Notes: generated by a model not told the origin, from the letters alone. A stretch of DNA of 64,000 nucleotides from Aplectana chamaeleonis (GCA_029168955.1 JAPDOI010000213.1:1172001-1236000), one strand, 5' to 3'. Counted from the stretch's first letter, positions 1 to 12,594 are shown. Translations and numbers: made by a program.

Positions 1-2909
1 TGTGGATTTTTGGTTTTTCGGAGAATTATTCCTGAAAAGTTATGGCCATGCTCAAAAGATGCGCCGAGTCGTTTTAGTCTGCAGAAAAACAGGAAATTCA
101 AAAATTTCGGCTCCATCAATGTAATTTTTAATCGAAAGTGATGTAGTAGAAGGAACCGTCGTGCAAGGTGCAGATCATACGTTTGCTTCTGCTTGATTCT
201 GGAATAAAGTCAGAGACGTGTGCAAACTTGCTGGAGACATCTGTAAGCAGCGAAGGATCGACTGCAAGTCGCATCAGAACCGCAAATTTCAGACCGGAAA
301 AACCGAAAAAAATTTAAACTTTTTCGTTTTTTTCGATATTGATTTTTTTCGCCAAAAAGGGCGAAAAACGAAAAAACCGAAAAATCGAAAAACGCACACC
401 CCTGGTCGCGTCGCGACCAGGAATGAGCGAAATTCCAGTGTGCCGAATTCCGATGGTTTTTGCCCTTCCAATTCACGAAAAAAAGCCCCATAATGAGCAA
501 AATCAGATATAATTCCAAGACTACAATTTTGGGAGGTTGAACAGAGTAACTGGCCGGACATTTGGGATGTTCCTGGAGGTGCTGAATCAGAATCTGAGGT
601 CTGTACTCACCTTTCAAAAAAGCAAGACCCACATATCGACAGGAACTATAATTGCTTGAAATAAGGCTGCAACCCAGTGAGAATTTTTTAATCTAATAGG
701 GACCTCTGCTTCGTCTGTCTACGTGGAGATTACAAATTGAACAAACGGTACGCATGGTCTCTTCGTGTATACATATAAGTCTAGTGAACAAAACGGAGCT
801 GCGGCTCAAGATCGTCAGGCGCGGTCGAGACCTCCGTTAGACGGGTGCGCCGCCAGCGTCGCACGGCCCGCGGCAGTGATCGCACTTTGAACATTCGCTA
901 GACTAAATTTAGAATAAGCTTTACCTACTATAGTATTTTAGCCTATCTGTGCTCCAATCTACTTAAAACGATTCTCAAAGTCTGTATATTTCATCTTTTA
1001 CAAGGGTTACACTAATAAAACCACTCTTACTAGATACAATATGAATATTTAATTTTGTTACACATGCAAGGTAATAACTTGATTAGTGGGTGTCGCCTCC
1101 GTCGTGATATTTTAGAAATGGACATGAAAATATGGATTGTTAGGTAACCTAAGGGAGTGAATATTTAACTTAGTGAAGGAAACTTAGGAGATCTACATAC
1201 GTCAGAAGTGTGAAAATCACAAAAAATTTGGAATTTTGATATCGATCAATTATCTAGAGCCTTTTGAACAATTTTCTTTACTTTTCAATTATGCTAATGC
1301 CGACTTTTGAAATTCATAATTCTTTTTTTTCAAGTATTCAAACTCTAGGGAATTTCCAGCTCTCACCATTTCTAGTGACCTAGGTTACGACCATCACCCA
1401 GCAACCTAACGTCGTTAATTTTGAAGGCAAAGAGAACTGAATAATTAGAAGGTTTCTCCGACAATATACAGGACCGCGTCAGATGCAGCACGTACCCCTA
1501 ATAAAAAGAATCAGTGAGAAAACTTCATTCCTCAACGTAACACAGTCGGATGCATCCTAGCTGTTATCAGACAAATGAAAAAAAAGTAAGCCTAACAGCT
1601 GATCGGCAACAAATCTATACTAAGCCTAAAACTTCTCAACAACTTTAAATATCAACAATATTCAAGGCGAATTTTTTTGCAGTCTTCCTATTTACATTCA
1701 ACTAAACATACAGCAACCAAACTAATTGTAGAAATCGGTTGATCAAGAAATCCATCATTTCAGAACCACAACAAAGCTTTTTTATCTTGGTAGAATTGTA
1801 CAGCGTCGCCATAGGGTGATTGTCTAGCTGCAGACAGCGGGAGCGGTCATGCCGCGGCACGCATAGTCCGATTTCTGAGAGAAAATGCTGTAGGTTAGTC
1901 GATCGCACACCTCATCATAAAGAATAATGATGTTTACCGCAACGCGACCGCTCGCGCTGTCCACAGCTACCGGACCGTCCTCGGATACGAATGTGCATAT
2001 AAGTTTTCGTAGATTGAATATCGTCTTCTCAATTTTTTGAGCCACACATAACGCCCCAAGCTAGGGACTGTACCGAGCCGATCCAAGAACTTATTTCCCC
2101 TAATCCCATCGATTCCGATTCATCAACTCCGCCAGGCTACTTTCGACAGTTCGATGAGTGTGTAGCAGGTTGCCCACATTTGCTCGACGTCGCACAGCAT
2201 GCTTCGATCCTTCCGTACGTTTCTCCTAAGAAAAGACAATTATCGTCAGTCGTCATATAGAATCATAAAATGTCATAGACGTCCGCACTACAACGCAGGA
2301 TTAGTGACGTCGCGCACGTAAACAAGCTTAAGTAAATTTTTGCGAGGTGCTGCTTAAGATGGAAACGGTTATTTATACTCTGCGACTAATGCTGTCGCAG
2401 AATAACAACAGATCTGGAAGATTCTTCGAACAACTTTGAAGAAATGCAAATTCAAAAATATATTCATCATAAAGTTTCTTTGACCTCATATTAATCTTAG
2501 CTTCGAATAGTTTTCGTGAATCTCCTATTCATGCCATTTAAATAGAGTTGATTTCTAAAGTAATTAAAAGTCTAAGCTCTCCAATACTTTTGCCACCTAC
2601 AATATGAGGAATGTTGCTAAGATATTAGAGTCTGATGGTTTGAAGAAGAAAAACAGACTTCAAATTCTCTATCACCTAAGATTATCCTCAAATCAATAAA
2701 AGGCATGGGACAACTTCACCATGTCTTCCTTCGAGATTTTCTTGAAGACGGTCCCACTCTGATTCCAATTATATCTCTAAGATCATACAAAAAGACAATG
2801 ACAACGGAGTTAAGGACCTCAACGAATGCGCAATAGTGAGCGGCTGAAGCATGATAGACCAGTTTTCCAAATTTCCGTCACTTCCAACTGCTGGAGGAAA
2901 GGAAGGAAA
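1..2909. other. No gene seen; AT-rich repeat debris
   Basis: Bases 295-405 are an AAAACGAAAAA-type low-complexity block ending CGCACACCCCTG, which looks like one end of a DNA element. The rest is AT-rich, with a GC-rich patch at 800-890. No frame with recognisable content and no matched inverted ends were found. Confidence 0.5.
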
Positions 2910-2976
2910 CTCAGAAAAATCAAAACAAGTTACTTGTAATATAATTGTAACTTACTTGAATGTCTCAAGTAACTTA

Positions 2977-3135
2977 CATTTATATTACATGTAACATACA
3001 TTTATATTACATGTAACATACATTTATATTACATGTAACATACATTTATATTACATGTAACATACATTTATGTTACATGTAACTTACATTTATAATATAT
3101 GTAAGTTAAACTTATGTTACATGTAACTTACATTT
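2977..3135. repeat. 22-bp tandem repeat
   Basis: Unit CATTTATATTACATGTAACA plus TA repeats about seven times, the first four nearly identical and the later ones drifting. Each unit contains the self-complementary word TTACATGTAA. It lies inside the foldback element. Confidence 0.88.
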
Positions 3136-3440
3136 GAATTTTCACTAAGGGTGGCCACCACGAGACGCACACGAAACGCGACGCAGAGGGCGCGTCCCAG
3201 GCCACACACTACGCCAGAAGAAAGCTGTGCAGGGCCTTTCCTGCTGGTATGGGGTAAAGTGCCTCAAACTTGGGTAATTGAACCAACAGCAATGCCAGTC
3301 GTATGGCTGACCACGCGAGTGCGTCGTACATCAACCTTATATTCTTGGCCAATTTAAGTTACCTGCGACTTATATTGGGCCATTTGAGTCACATGCAACA
3401 TATCGGAGGCGCACTGCACGCAGGATCCTCTCAGAAACCG

Positions 3441-3638
3441 AAAACAAGTTACTTGTAACATATCTAAGCTGATGTTAGTTACTTGGGACTTATTTCAAGT
3501 CATTTAAGTTACATGTAACATATCGGAGGCGCAGCGCACGCAGTATCCCACCGATATGTTACATGTAACTTAAATGGCCTGAGATAAGTCGCAAGTAACT
3601 TATATCGGCTCAGATATGTTACAAGTAACTTGTTTTCG
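3441..3638. repeat. Inner palindrome of the foldback element
   Basis: Two arms of about 88 nt (3441-3528 and 3550-3638) are reverse complements of one another with few differences. They are separated by a short loop containing GCGCAGCGCACGCAGTATCC. A related single copy lies at 3370-3430. Confidence 0.8.
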
Positions 3639-3677
3639 GCCTTTATATTACAAGTAACTTGTTTTCATTTTTCTGAG

Positions 3678-5890
3678 AAAGACGGCCTATTCTTCACTAA
3701 CCATCGCTCATCTTGCCACTGTTGAGCTGAAAAAGGTTGCCAAAAAGGGATGTGACAGAGTGGTTTCTACCTGCAAGCGCGTTAGGTGGTTTATTCCTAT
3801 ATTTCGTTTATTCGGAGGATGTGAGACCTTGCACGTGGCAGGGGTTGTATAGGGTTGGCCTACTTCACAATGTGAAAAAAAAATCTACCAGTGCCAGAAG
3901 TTGGACTGTGCCTTTAAGTACAGTATACATATTCACAAAAGTAGTTAATTAGGCGACGCTAATATAAGCTCATACGATCTCTACTACAACACTTAGAGAC
4001 ACAGTCCAACCTCAGAGACAAAATCTGTGATTTCCATATGATTGCGAAGCAGACATGCCCTCCTCTATGACACGTGTCAAGTGCGACCTTTCAATTATTT
4101 CGGATAAGCGATATATAGGAAGAAGACACCATGTCACACCCACTGGAAGAAGCCACCTCACTGTTGACCTCTAGAACTCAAGAGTGGCTAAATGCGCTAT
4201 CTATTTCATCAAAAGCCACGTTACTCCCTGAAAAAAGCCTATGTCTTCCTTCAAGTCTAACACCGAAAACATGTCGCCTATGACGGAAAACACAGGCTTC
4301 GGGCAACTCGTCCACAATAATTTCGCAAATCAAAATAAGGTAAATTGTGATAGATAATAACTCCGTTCGTATGGAGGGCGAATTTGAGCGATTCCGGAGG
4401 TATCGTTGGGGCCAGGGTGTGACCGTTTTCAAGATAGGCAGAAAATCAAGAAAAGCGTTTCCTGGGTGTACGACGCCTTTAAGCTGCAAGAAGCGTAAAA
4501 AACGGACAAAAACCGTCTTATTTTGAACATGTTGAGCCACCGAAGCGCCTCGGCTCCTCCTATTTTCTGGCTAACCCCGACTCTGGAACTGATTGCTTAT
4601 TTTGGCACGGCTTTAACGCCTCCAACGGCGTAAGCGTTCTCGTACAGGCCAATAATGTCTATGCAGAAGGGGTGAGCCCACTATGGTATCACAATTCGCC
4701 ACGTCCATTTTCCGCGCCGCAACGACTCTCCTAATTTTGGAAGGGAAGGAAAACTCCGCGCTGGTGTTCAACTTGCGCACGGGACAGAAAGTGGGCGTGT
4801 CGAAGTGCGGTAACACAGTGCCCCCCCCTTGCTGCGATAGCACGTCCTTCTGAATTGCTTCAACACGTGTACGAGCCCGGTATTAACACAGCGTCCTGCC
4901 GGAGCATTATTTAGACCTCATTGTTAGTGCATTTCTATAAAGAGCATCCTAATCACTGGAAAATTCAGTTTTCTGTTCACACAGGAAATCAGTCATTCAC
5001 AAATTTTCTTAGACCGCAGTCACTCCCAGAATTTCATGAATATAAGTCAATTAGGTAATCGTGCGTATCTGAATGCACTTTCTGTGATCGGACATCTGCT
5101 AATCATCACTGAAACTGCCTACTTTACTTTACTTGTTCCTCGTTGCTAAGCCTTCACAGTGAGCGTGAACAGGAAAAAATCATTGTTGTCAGTGATAGGA
5201 GACACAAGAAGGGCGCAGGTTTTTCTTGTTTGACTTCGCATTAGACTAATGGATTGGACCACTAATAGGACAAATCCACCACTCCTATTCGCGAAAAACA
5301 TAAACTGAACACGAACCTTGCCAGGCATCCTTTGAGCTTCCAACCTTGATTGCTCCTGTTCCCGCATCTCATCACGGCCACTCAGATTTTTCGCCGCAAA
5401 ATAGTCAGACTCCACTTCCTAAGGGCAACGAAGAAAATTTGAGAAAGATAGAGTCCAGGGTGGCCTCTAAAGCCAACTGCGAACGCAAATGTACTCACCG
5501 CCGTTACATAAGGTCGACAAAGCTGCTTCATAACATTAAGTTCACGATCGAATCGTTGCCGCAAAACTGCAACTTGTGCTTTCGATATAGCGACATTGGG
5601 ACGACCAGTGCTAAATCACATGCTTTTAAACGCTCTTCATAATACATTCATGCTACGAATGTGTTAGATACGAAATGAAGCTGTCAGCAGAAAGGGCGAT
5701 GTGAGGGTGAAACTTCACAATAATTTTGATCGAAATGGTTTCAAACATTGATGGTGATCTACAGCATGTTACATAAGGCCAAAAGCATGTCCCATGTGTC
5801 CCACACGGTCACAAAAGCGCAGACTATATGTAACTCAAAATGTCCCACTGGGCTACTCAGACACTCGTAGTTGCGTTCCGCCAGACCGCT
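3678..5890. other. No gene recognised
   Basis: There is a 120-codon frame on the minus strand (4540-4178) but no splice-supported exon or known motif. A possible GC-richer patch lies at 4610-4850. I see no clear repeat pairs. Confidence 0.4.
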
Positions 5891-6070
5891 GTCGTATAAA
5901 GGCCGTTGACCCGAAACATCCGTTTCCCGGAGACATCGCTCTTCGGTGCTTTCTTTAACGCCTGGTTCTCTCCGAAACACCTTCTGTTTCACCCGAAAAA
6001 CCTGGCGTTTGCCCCGAGACAAGCACAAAGAAGAGCGGTCTGGTGGAACACAACTACGAGTGTCTGAGTA
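5891..6070 (+). repeat. Dispersed repeat, copy A (pair of 12801-12990)
   Basis: It shares GTTGACCCGAAAC, GAGACATCGCTCTTCGG, GCTTTCTTTAA and GAACACAACTACGAGTGTC in the same order with the segment at 12801-12990. It ends just before TIR element copy 1. Confidence 0.8.
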
Positions 6071-6079
6071 TATATGACT

Positions 6080-7066
6080 TACAAGGGAAGTATACAAAGC
6101 TTATGTGGGACCTGCGAAAACGACTAGCATCGTTAGTATCTCTTGTGGCTCAATAGTAAAAATGCGCAGTAAACCGTCCCGAGCTGCAGGTTCAAACAAG
6201 TTACGAGCATTTTTCAAGCTTCGCGAAAAGGCAGGCATTTTTTGGGAGTTTCAAAAAATTTCTCCGATTTTACTGAAAACTTGTAAGTAGGGGTAACCTA
6301 GGGTGCTGAAAACAAATCTGGGGTCTGTTTGTCGAAATTCCGAGGTTTAGTGTAGGTTATGGTAGGTAAGACGTAATTTATGGGGCAAAACTTATATAAT
6401 ATGTTCGAAATACGGCAAATGGACATCACACTACCGTATATCCACCGTAATCTCGAAAAAATCGATAAACGGACTCCAGATTCCGCTTGAGCACTCCAAA
6501 TAACCCTCACAAAATGATTCTTAGACACATCTATCGTAAAAAACCGGAATTCTCGAGAGTGGCCTTTTTCCCCAGAAGTTTTCACTGGTTGGGAAGTTTC
6601 GAGCGAATTAGGCCGAAAGCTTTGGGAGTTGACAAACAAACCTCAGCTTCGTGATCAGCGCCCCTAAAAACCTCTCTGGGAAATTTTTAAAACAAATCTG
6701 GAACTTCTGAAGCGCTTTCACAACCCCTAATTGATATAAATAACCGCCCAACCGAAAATCCGTACAAGTCCACAACGCTGTCAGTCTGCGCAAAGTTTGG
6801 AAAATTGGCTTACCACCAAACTTTGCTAAGGGGGTAGTTTTGGGCGCTGAACACAATTATGAGATATGTTTCTGGATTTTCCAAAGACTAATGCGCGTTT
6901 TGAAAGGTACAAAAACAGCAAAAATCGACCGTTTTGAGCTTATAACTTCTCTGAACCTGCGGCTCGGGACGGGGTACTGCGCAGTTTTACTACATATGCC
7001 CAAGAGATATTAGCAATACTATTCGTTTCCGCAGATCCGACATACGCTTTGCATACTTTCCCTCGT
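6080..7066. mobile_element. 1 kb TIR element, copy 1
   Basis: The termini share ACAAGGGAAGTATACAAAGC near 6081 and its inverted form near 7040-7066. Further in, TGCGGAAACG, GTTAGTATCTCTTG and GCGCAGTANCCCGTCCCGAG occur in inverted order. Terminal repeats exceed 100 nt. The interior holds words found in many places in the window (for example GGTGCTGAA followed by GTCCGTTTGTCGA). No transposase frame is present. Confidence 0.75.
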
Positions 7067-7273
7067 TAGATTGTCCCATACGGTCACAGAAGATAGGGTC
7101 TTACATGACAGAGCTGTTCCCACACGGCCACAAAGCGTGAGCCACGAATGCCACAGACTGTTCCAGGCAGTCACAGAAGCGTGTCTCATGAATGGGCCAG
7201 ATTGCCCAAAGGAGCCAAAAAGCGCGAACCAAATATGGCCCAGAATGTTCTATCCGGTCGCCGCGATATGGCC

Positions 7274-7486
7274 CCGTCTATAGCGGACGTCCCAGCGTCA
7301 GTGACGCTATGGGTTTGCATCTTCATTATTTGTAATTGATCTGACTCCCCAGCGACCACTGCAGGCGGCCTGTAGCTGACGGTGGAGGCATAGCGGCTGT
7401 CACTAATATTATCAATACCATCGTTAACCCCATGCCGTCCTCGGGCGTGTTGCATGCGCCAGCCGTCTAGCGTCATGCGCCAGCTT
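7274..7486 (+). repeat. Dispersed repeat, copy A (pair of 16096-16325)
   Basis: It shares GTGGAGGCATAGCGG, TACCATCGTTAACCCC and GTTGCATGCGCCAGC with 16096-16325 in the same order and spacing. The short palindrome AGCGTCA.GTGACGCT is near its left end. Confidence 0.8.
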
Positions 7487-8646
7487 ATGAACCACGACTT
7501 GCCGCTTGTCGTCTGTTACGGACGGAACCTATAGGACCGACTTTCTCTCAAATGACTACGAATGGGTGGCCCGTATATGGTCCCCACCACCAAATCTCAA
7601 AGTAAGGTAGAGATTATCCCATATGGTGATTAATAAAAGAGTTGGCCCTATAAAAGTACTTCTACCGCGCCGACTAGCTACAGATAGGTCGACCTTCTGT
7701 GATACTGGCTCCTCCAACCGACTTTGAAATCTTAGGCCATCAAGGATCCGACTTGTCCCACTTGGCCAAATGTGGTCCAAACTACACCCTTCTCGCCAAT
7801 GCCACACAAATCTAAGGTAAACTACTCAGAAAGCTCCATGCGACCATGGAAACGTGGGCCACAAACTATTTACAATGACAAAAGATGTGGCCAGACTATG
7901 TCGGCAGGCTGCGTATCTTAGATCCGGGATTGCTCTCCCGGATGAGTGAAATGATGAGTAAAATATTGCGTATATCCTGATGAAGGTCCAGCCGAATTGC
8001 TGCGACTAAGCGCAACGGGGAGGGAAGGGGTCACAAAAGCCGAAAACGAAAAATTTGCAGGGGGGGGGGTTGTGAGCACGAAATATTTTTTTGAAAAACA
8101 TATGATCCCGTCTTTTACGCTATTTCTGAGTTCTGAGCCAGGTTATCGTCCATTTCACAATTTTTTTCGCAGGCGAAAAAAACTTAGAAGACCAACTCGA
8201 AAGTTGAAACGTCCGCTCCGCAAACCATTTAAAGTCCGAAGAGCAATATCCCTTCAAATCCAAATCCTCTTGCATCAGACACTGCAATTTCAGAAAACGG
8301 CGCAACGGAATTTTTTCTTTCTATAGGATTTCTTGAAAATTTTCTTTCGGTAGCACTTAATCCTCGAAGCATCCTCTGTAACATCACTCACACAGTCCTC
8401 GAAAAGAGATCTGGATTTCCGTTTTTGAGTCCATCATTGAGCGCTTGAAGATCAGTCGAATAACGCGCTCGAATGCAGCGACGAAAAAGTATACCAATGC
8501 CCTAAGGGGGGAGGGGGTTATTCGGGGTGCTGTACGCAAAAAATCATGTTCGTTTTCGGTTTAAAGCACAATTAAACATCGCGCATGAGTAACTAAATTT
8601 CTAGGGGTGATCGTGAGAATTTTGGAAATTTCATCAAAATTTTCGA

Positions 8647-8851
8647 TCACAACGAAGAGATCGTATAGCTTAGGTTGCTAGGATGAGTCCAGGCGGAGTA
8701 AGCAGCGGAGCGGTCGGTGATGGCAAAATATAAGTGATAAGGAGATTTTGACATGATAAGCCCGATAAGCCTTGCTTCGATCGGCTCAAAATGAGCGACC
8801 CAGGCTATAGCTCCGGCGAAGTTCTGCACAACGGCCGGCTGGACCCTGACC
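8647..8851 (-). CDS. Small hypothetical gene, exon 2, lying in a dispersed repeat
   Basis: A TTATATTAG acceptor 72 nt after the exon 1 donor opens a phase-matched frame. It reads VRVQPAVVQNFAGAIAWVAH then continues to a TGA at 8647. From about the CTTCGCCGGAG bases (near 8822) onward the DNA matches copies near 36250-36350 and 47990-48020, sharing AAGCAAGGCTTATCGGGCTT with the first. So most of this exon is repeat-derived: either exonised repeat, or the true exon has been displaced and this is a chance frame. Confidence 0.25.
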
Positions 8852-8923
8852 CTAATATAATAGGAAAAATGTTGAAAGTGAGACGAGAGCAGAATGAAAA
8901 AAAGCAGGTAGAAATCAACTCAC

Positions 8924-9027
8924 GCCTTCCTCTTCGGTAAAGGCGGGCCGCTGTATCCGATCTCCCACACACGACGATTCCAGTGCGGAATATTCAAATT
9001 GCCGCGCAATGCACGGGTCAGAAACAT
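8924..9027 (-). CDS. Small hypothetical gene, exon 1 (start codon at a splice acceptor)
   Basis: ATG immediately follows CATGTTCCAG, an arrangement expected for spliced-leader trans-splicing. The exon reads MFLTRALRGNLNIPHWNRRV then WEIGYSGPPLPKRK plus GC, and ends at GGC/GTGAGT. The basic, amphipathic N terminus could be a mitochondrial presequence (inference). I do not recognise the family. It lies 4.9 kb downstream of the SRA1-like stop, on the same strand. Confidence 0.4.
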
Positions 9028-9501
9028 CTGGAACATGAGCGAAATCTCGATAAGAGTTGTGCAACAGCAGACGAGATGAGCAGCACATAAATTTCATTCT
9101 AAACTTTTAACTTTAGATTCCCCCACTGCCTTGTTGGCGTCCAGCGGTGTTAATGGATCCCCCATTGGACAAAAATTCTCATGAAAAACCCCTGAAATCC
9201 GCGAAAACTCACTCATATACAAGCCCGTAACGGTCGAAAACTGCGGGCCTACCCCCGATCTACAGTTCCCCTGCTCTTGGCGAGACCAACATGGATTGGT
9301 GGCGCACATGCGACCATGGATTCGGAACCCATGTCAGTCTTGCAAGGAACAGGGCACTGTAGGGCAGGGCAGACCCGCAGATTTCGACCACTACTGGTTT
9401 GTGCCCGGTATTGGATAACCGGACAGCGTGGACACAGGTTCTGAGATTGTGATAAATGGCATGAAATTATATTAAATTTCAAGCTAGTTTGCCTTCAGCG
9501 G

Positions 9502-10003
9502 CCACTATGGCCCTAGTTATACACCGGCGGGACGCTGCGGAAATAGCAAGACAACTATCACTTATATGCGCCCTAACTGCGCTCAGGCATGCCAAAAGGA
9601 ACAGTAGTCGCAGAAAAACGCGCCGGAAGGCCGCAGAGAGCAGTTATACACGCCGCGGCACCGTATACTGCTTCCTTACAGGACCTGCCCTGTTGGAAAT
9701 TTGCCAATTTCCACCAGCTGATTATTTTTCAGATTTAAAATAGTTAAAACATTACCAAAACGACATAACGAGCACTGTAATGACGAGAGGAATTGATTAT
9801 TAGTGCTATTCTGCAAATAAAAAATGTCAGAAGCGAAAAAACCGATAAAATACCATTAGAACGCCTGGAAATTTTTGTCCGCAGTATTGCGTCAAAGACG
9901 CCGAAGACGCAACATTGCAGACGAATCTCAGATTCACGCAGCAGGCGGCGGCAATGTCATCGCGAGACGTTTTCATTCCGCTGCTGTATAACTAGGGCCT
10001 ATG
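9502..10003. mobile_element. MITE with GGCCCTAGTTATACA ends
   Basis: The left end CTATGGCCCTAGTTATACA and the right end TGTATAACTAGGGCCTATG are inverted partners over about 24 nt; GC-rich inner sequences also partly pair. Length about 500 nt, no coding frame of note. Confidence 0.7.
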
Positions 10004-10145
10004 ACATCTTTCGGTCTCTGCTCAGAACCTGAGACCGTGCTGTCCGGTTACTCAATATCGGGCGACTTTTCGCTGCTCGCCCGAAATCATGCGACGTGTT
10101 GCGCACGATGCCGGATTATGCGGCTGGCAGCGCGTGCCAACTTTC

Positions 10146-10263
10146 TTAAGCCTAGTGCATACTTCCCGCAACAGTGGATGTCATACGTATTGATTTACGG
10201 TCGATATGGATGACAGACACTAAGTCGCGTCGCCCGTCGTGGGAAGTATGCACTATGCCTAAA
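10146..10263. mobile_element. Short hairpin MITE
   Basis: AAGCCTAGTGCATACTTCCC at the left faces GGGAAGTATGCACTATGCCT at the right. The whole is about 118 nt and immediately follows the previous MITE after a spacer of about 140 nt. Confidence 0.75.
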
Positions 10264-10334
10264 TGAGGAACCCACTGCACCAGGTGGCCGAAATTTGTCA
10301 TGTGGGTGGTGCGCAGCGTCCGAGGGGTTAGGCA

Positions 10335-10455
10335 TCATTTATACTTTCGCCGTCGAGCGGCGCGGCGAAGTGCAATTCTATAATATCGATCCAGCTGCGT
10401 CGCGTGATCAATATCACAGTAATGCACTGTGCCGCGTTGCTCAGCGGCGAAGTAC
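10335..10455. repeat. Hairpin repeat, copy A (relative at 31815-31950)
   Basis: TTCGCCGTCGAGCGGCGCGG at the left and CCGCGTTGCTCAGCGGCGAA at the right are inverted partners. The inner words GTGCAATTCT and ATATCGATC recur in the copy at 31.8 kb and, as a part copy, near 10665-10735. Confidence 0.65.
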
Positions 10456-10739
10456 AAACGACCCCTTAAGAGCTCGCCCAAAACGAGATCCGACCCCGAT
10501 TTACGAGTGTGCGGATCGCCCGGGACGCAGTTCTTCGCACCGTGCAGCGAGGAACGAAGATGTGAAAGGGCCGACTGTTTTCATCCATGCTTCAACCAGG
10601 AGGTTAAATCGACTTTTTTGCATAAAATTTTCAACTTCTCGAAGCTCGGCAAAAAAGGATTGAGTTCTATAATATCGATTGCGCCGCGTCACGTAATCTA
10701 CAGTATCGGACTGCAAGTGTAGCGTCGCCCCGCGGCGTA

Positions 10740-12185
10740 ACTATGAGAGCGATGTTCTCCATCAAAAAACGACTCGACTTCCGAAAAGCAAGTCTCCATT
10801 CCGCTCATCTGTCTCCCAAATTTCCAAAACATATGGTTAGGTCCGTGGCTTGTTTCCTTAAGAGAAGACATTTGAAAGCGAGCGGGCTTCAAAAAAAAGC
10901 GAGCTTAAAGCGCAGCGGTTAAAATCTCACCAACGGCTGGCTAGTTCTTACCAGCCAGCCGCCAGTGTGATTAAAACCTCCCGCACCAACCGCGAGTGAT
11001 ATTTGAATGTTTTTTCTTGAGAAAGCAGGTCACAGACCTAACTGTATATTACAAAATTGAACCGTTCAAAGGTCTGCCCTGTGAAATAGAAAACGAATTC
11101 TATTTTGCAGCGGAATGTTTTAAGTGCCTCTGCGTGCGTGCGCGAAGGGAAAACGAAAGAGCAGTGTAGGCAATGCACTCGCTCGCACCGGAGGCAAGTA
11201 ATTTTCACCCCTAAGCATAGTGTAAACAACCGCAATGATACCATACAAGGGCTTATACACGTAGGGGAGTTCCCTTTAAAATAAAAATACAAAACAGAAT
11301 ACCATAACCAAGTTGACCATTTATCACGCAAAATAAACTGTTATGTCATAAAATTCTTCCACTTAATAAACCACCAAACCATAACTATACACCATGCAAA
11401 TCACATAGTATAATTAATATTCTCAAGTTTGATGAATAAATACATATATGAACAACCTAATATTTCACATAAACTACGCAAGTAAGGAAACACAAGTGAT
11501 TTAATAGTTGTTTCTCTAAAAATGGGGATTAATACAAAGATATGAATAAAAAAAAAGTTCCGTAAAATAAAATAGCAATGAGAAGCATAATACGAAGAAG
11601 TGAGTATTAATAAACATTAACGAGTTAGAATTACATCCAGAAATTCAATCCCACTAACTGAATCACAACAAATCTTTGCGAAGATACGGAAAATCGGCAC
11701 TGGTTAAGAGAACCTACAACGACGTTACGTAAAGTCAACTTGGCGTCACCATGCCCTAAATTTACGATTAAAATTGCCCGACGTAGCTGTAGGTCCTCCG
11801 AATCAGCACCGCAGAATCTAATGAATCACATAACTCATCTGAGAAGTAGAACTAGAAAGTTGATTTATCACACAAACACTCTTTTCCCAATTTCGTTCTC
11901 GAAAACTCGGAAACTGAACACTAGAAAACCTAGGAAATGTTAATATTAGAGCATAGGCGCCAGCCGGTCCTCAAACTGCGCTCGGGAGCTTTCAGTTTTT
12001 TTTTCGCTTACTTTTATAAATTGAAATCCGAAATTTGGCACAGTTGCTACAGAAGGCATCCGGACCATGAAATAAGGGAAAGTCCTAGTTGGGAGAAGCT
12101 TAAAAAGTTAATTACAGCAGTAAACTAAGTACCTTGCGAATACCTACAGGACGGTGATACAGTATATGCAACTCATCCTTACTCC
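10740..12185. other. No gene seen; AT-rich with one small hairpin
   Basis: GGCTGGCTAGTTC and GCCAGCCGCCAG near 10930-10970 form a short hairpin. Bases 11330-11660 are strongly AT-rich. Nothing coding is supported. Confidence 0.45.
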
Positions 12186-12594
12186 TGAGGCGGCATGCAT
12201 GAACGCTTATGAAAAGGATAGTGAGCCGCTCCGCGTTCTACGTGCGAGGCGTCGGGCCAGAGAAGCACATGCCATCCCATCGCGTAGAGCCACAACCTCA
12301 CTACGCACAACAAACTCCCTGACTAATCGCATTTCTTTAGTTTTCACATAGTTTTTTTTAAAGATTATATTTGAGTTTTTTTATTTTGCTGAAATATTTC
12401 GCAAACATTCAACTGCTCCAGACATGGATGAAATTGAAGAAATGCAGTTAGGAGGGGAGTTCGTCGCGTGTAGTGAGGTTTCGCCCACACACAATAGGTA
12501 CGGCGTGTGCTTCGAGTCGCCTCTGCCCCGTCGCTTTGCGCGTAGGGCGCGGTGAGCCTCTGCCCCCTTAAGCGTTCATGCATGCGGCATCTGG
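12186..12594. mobile_element. Foldback element with inverted repeats of about 140 nt
   Basis: The left arm has GGCGGCATGCATGAACGCTT and later CAACCTCACTACGC; the right arm has the reverse complements GTAGTGAGGTTTCGC and AAGCGTTCATGCATGCGGCA. The arms enclose about 120 nt of AT-rich sequence. Confidence 0.82.

Larger units (their letters stand above)
2910..3677. mobile_element. Foldback element with 35-bp inverted termini
   Basis: The left end CTCAGAAAAATCAAAACAAG and what follows (TTACTTGTAATATAA) recurs in reverse complement at the right end with one difference. Inside are a second palindrome (arms about 3441-3528 and 3550-3638, CAAGTTACTTGTAACATATC) and a 22-bp tandem array. No coding capacity. 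The palindromic word GTTACTTGTAAC or variants recurs many times, so the whole element could fold on itself. Confidence 0.85.
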
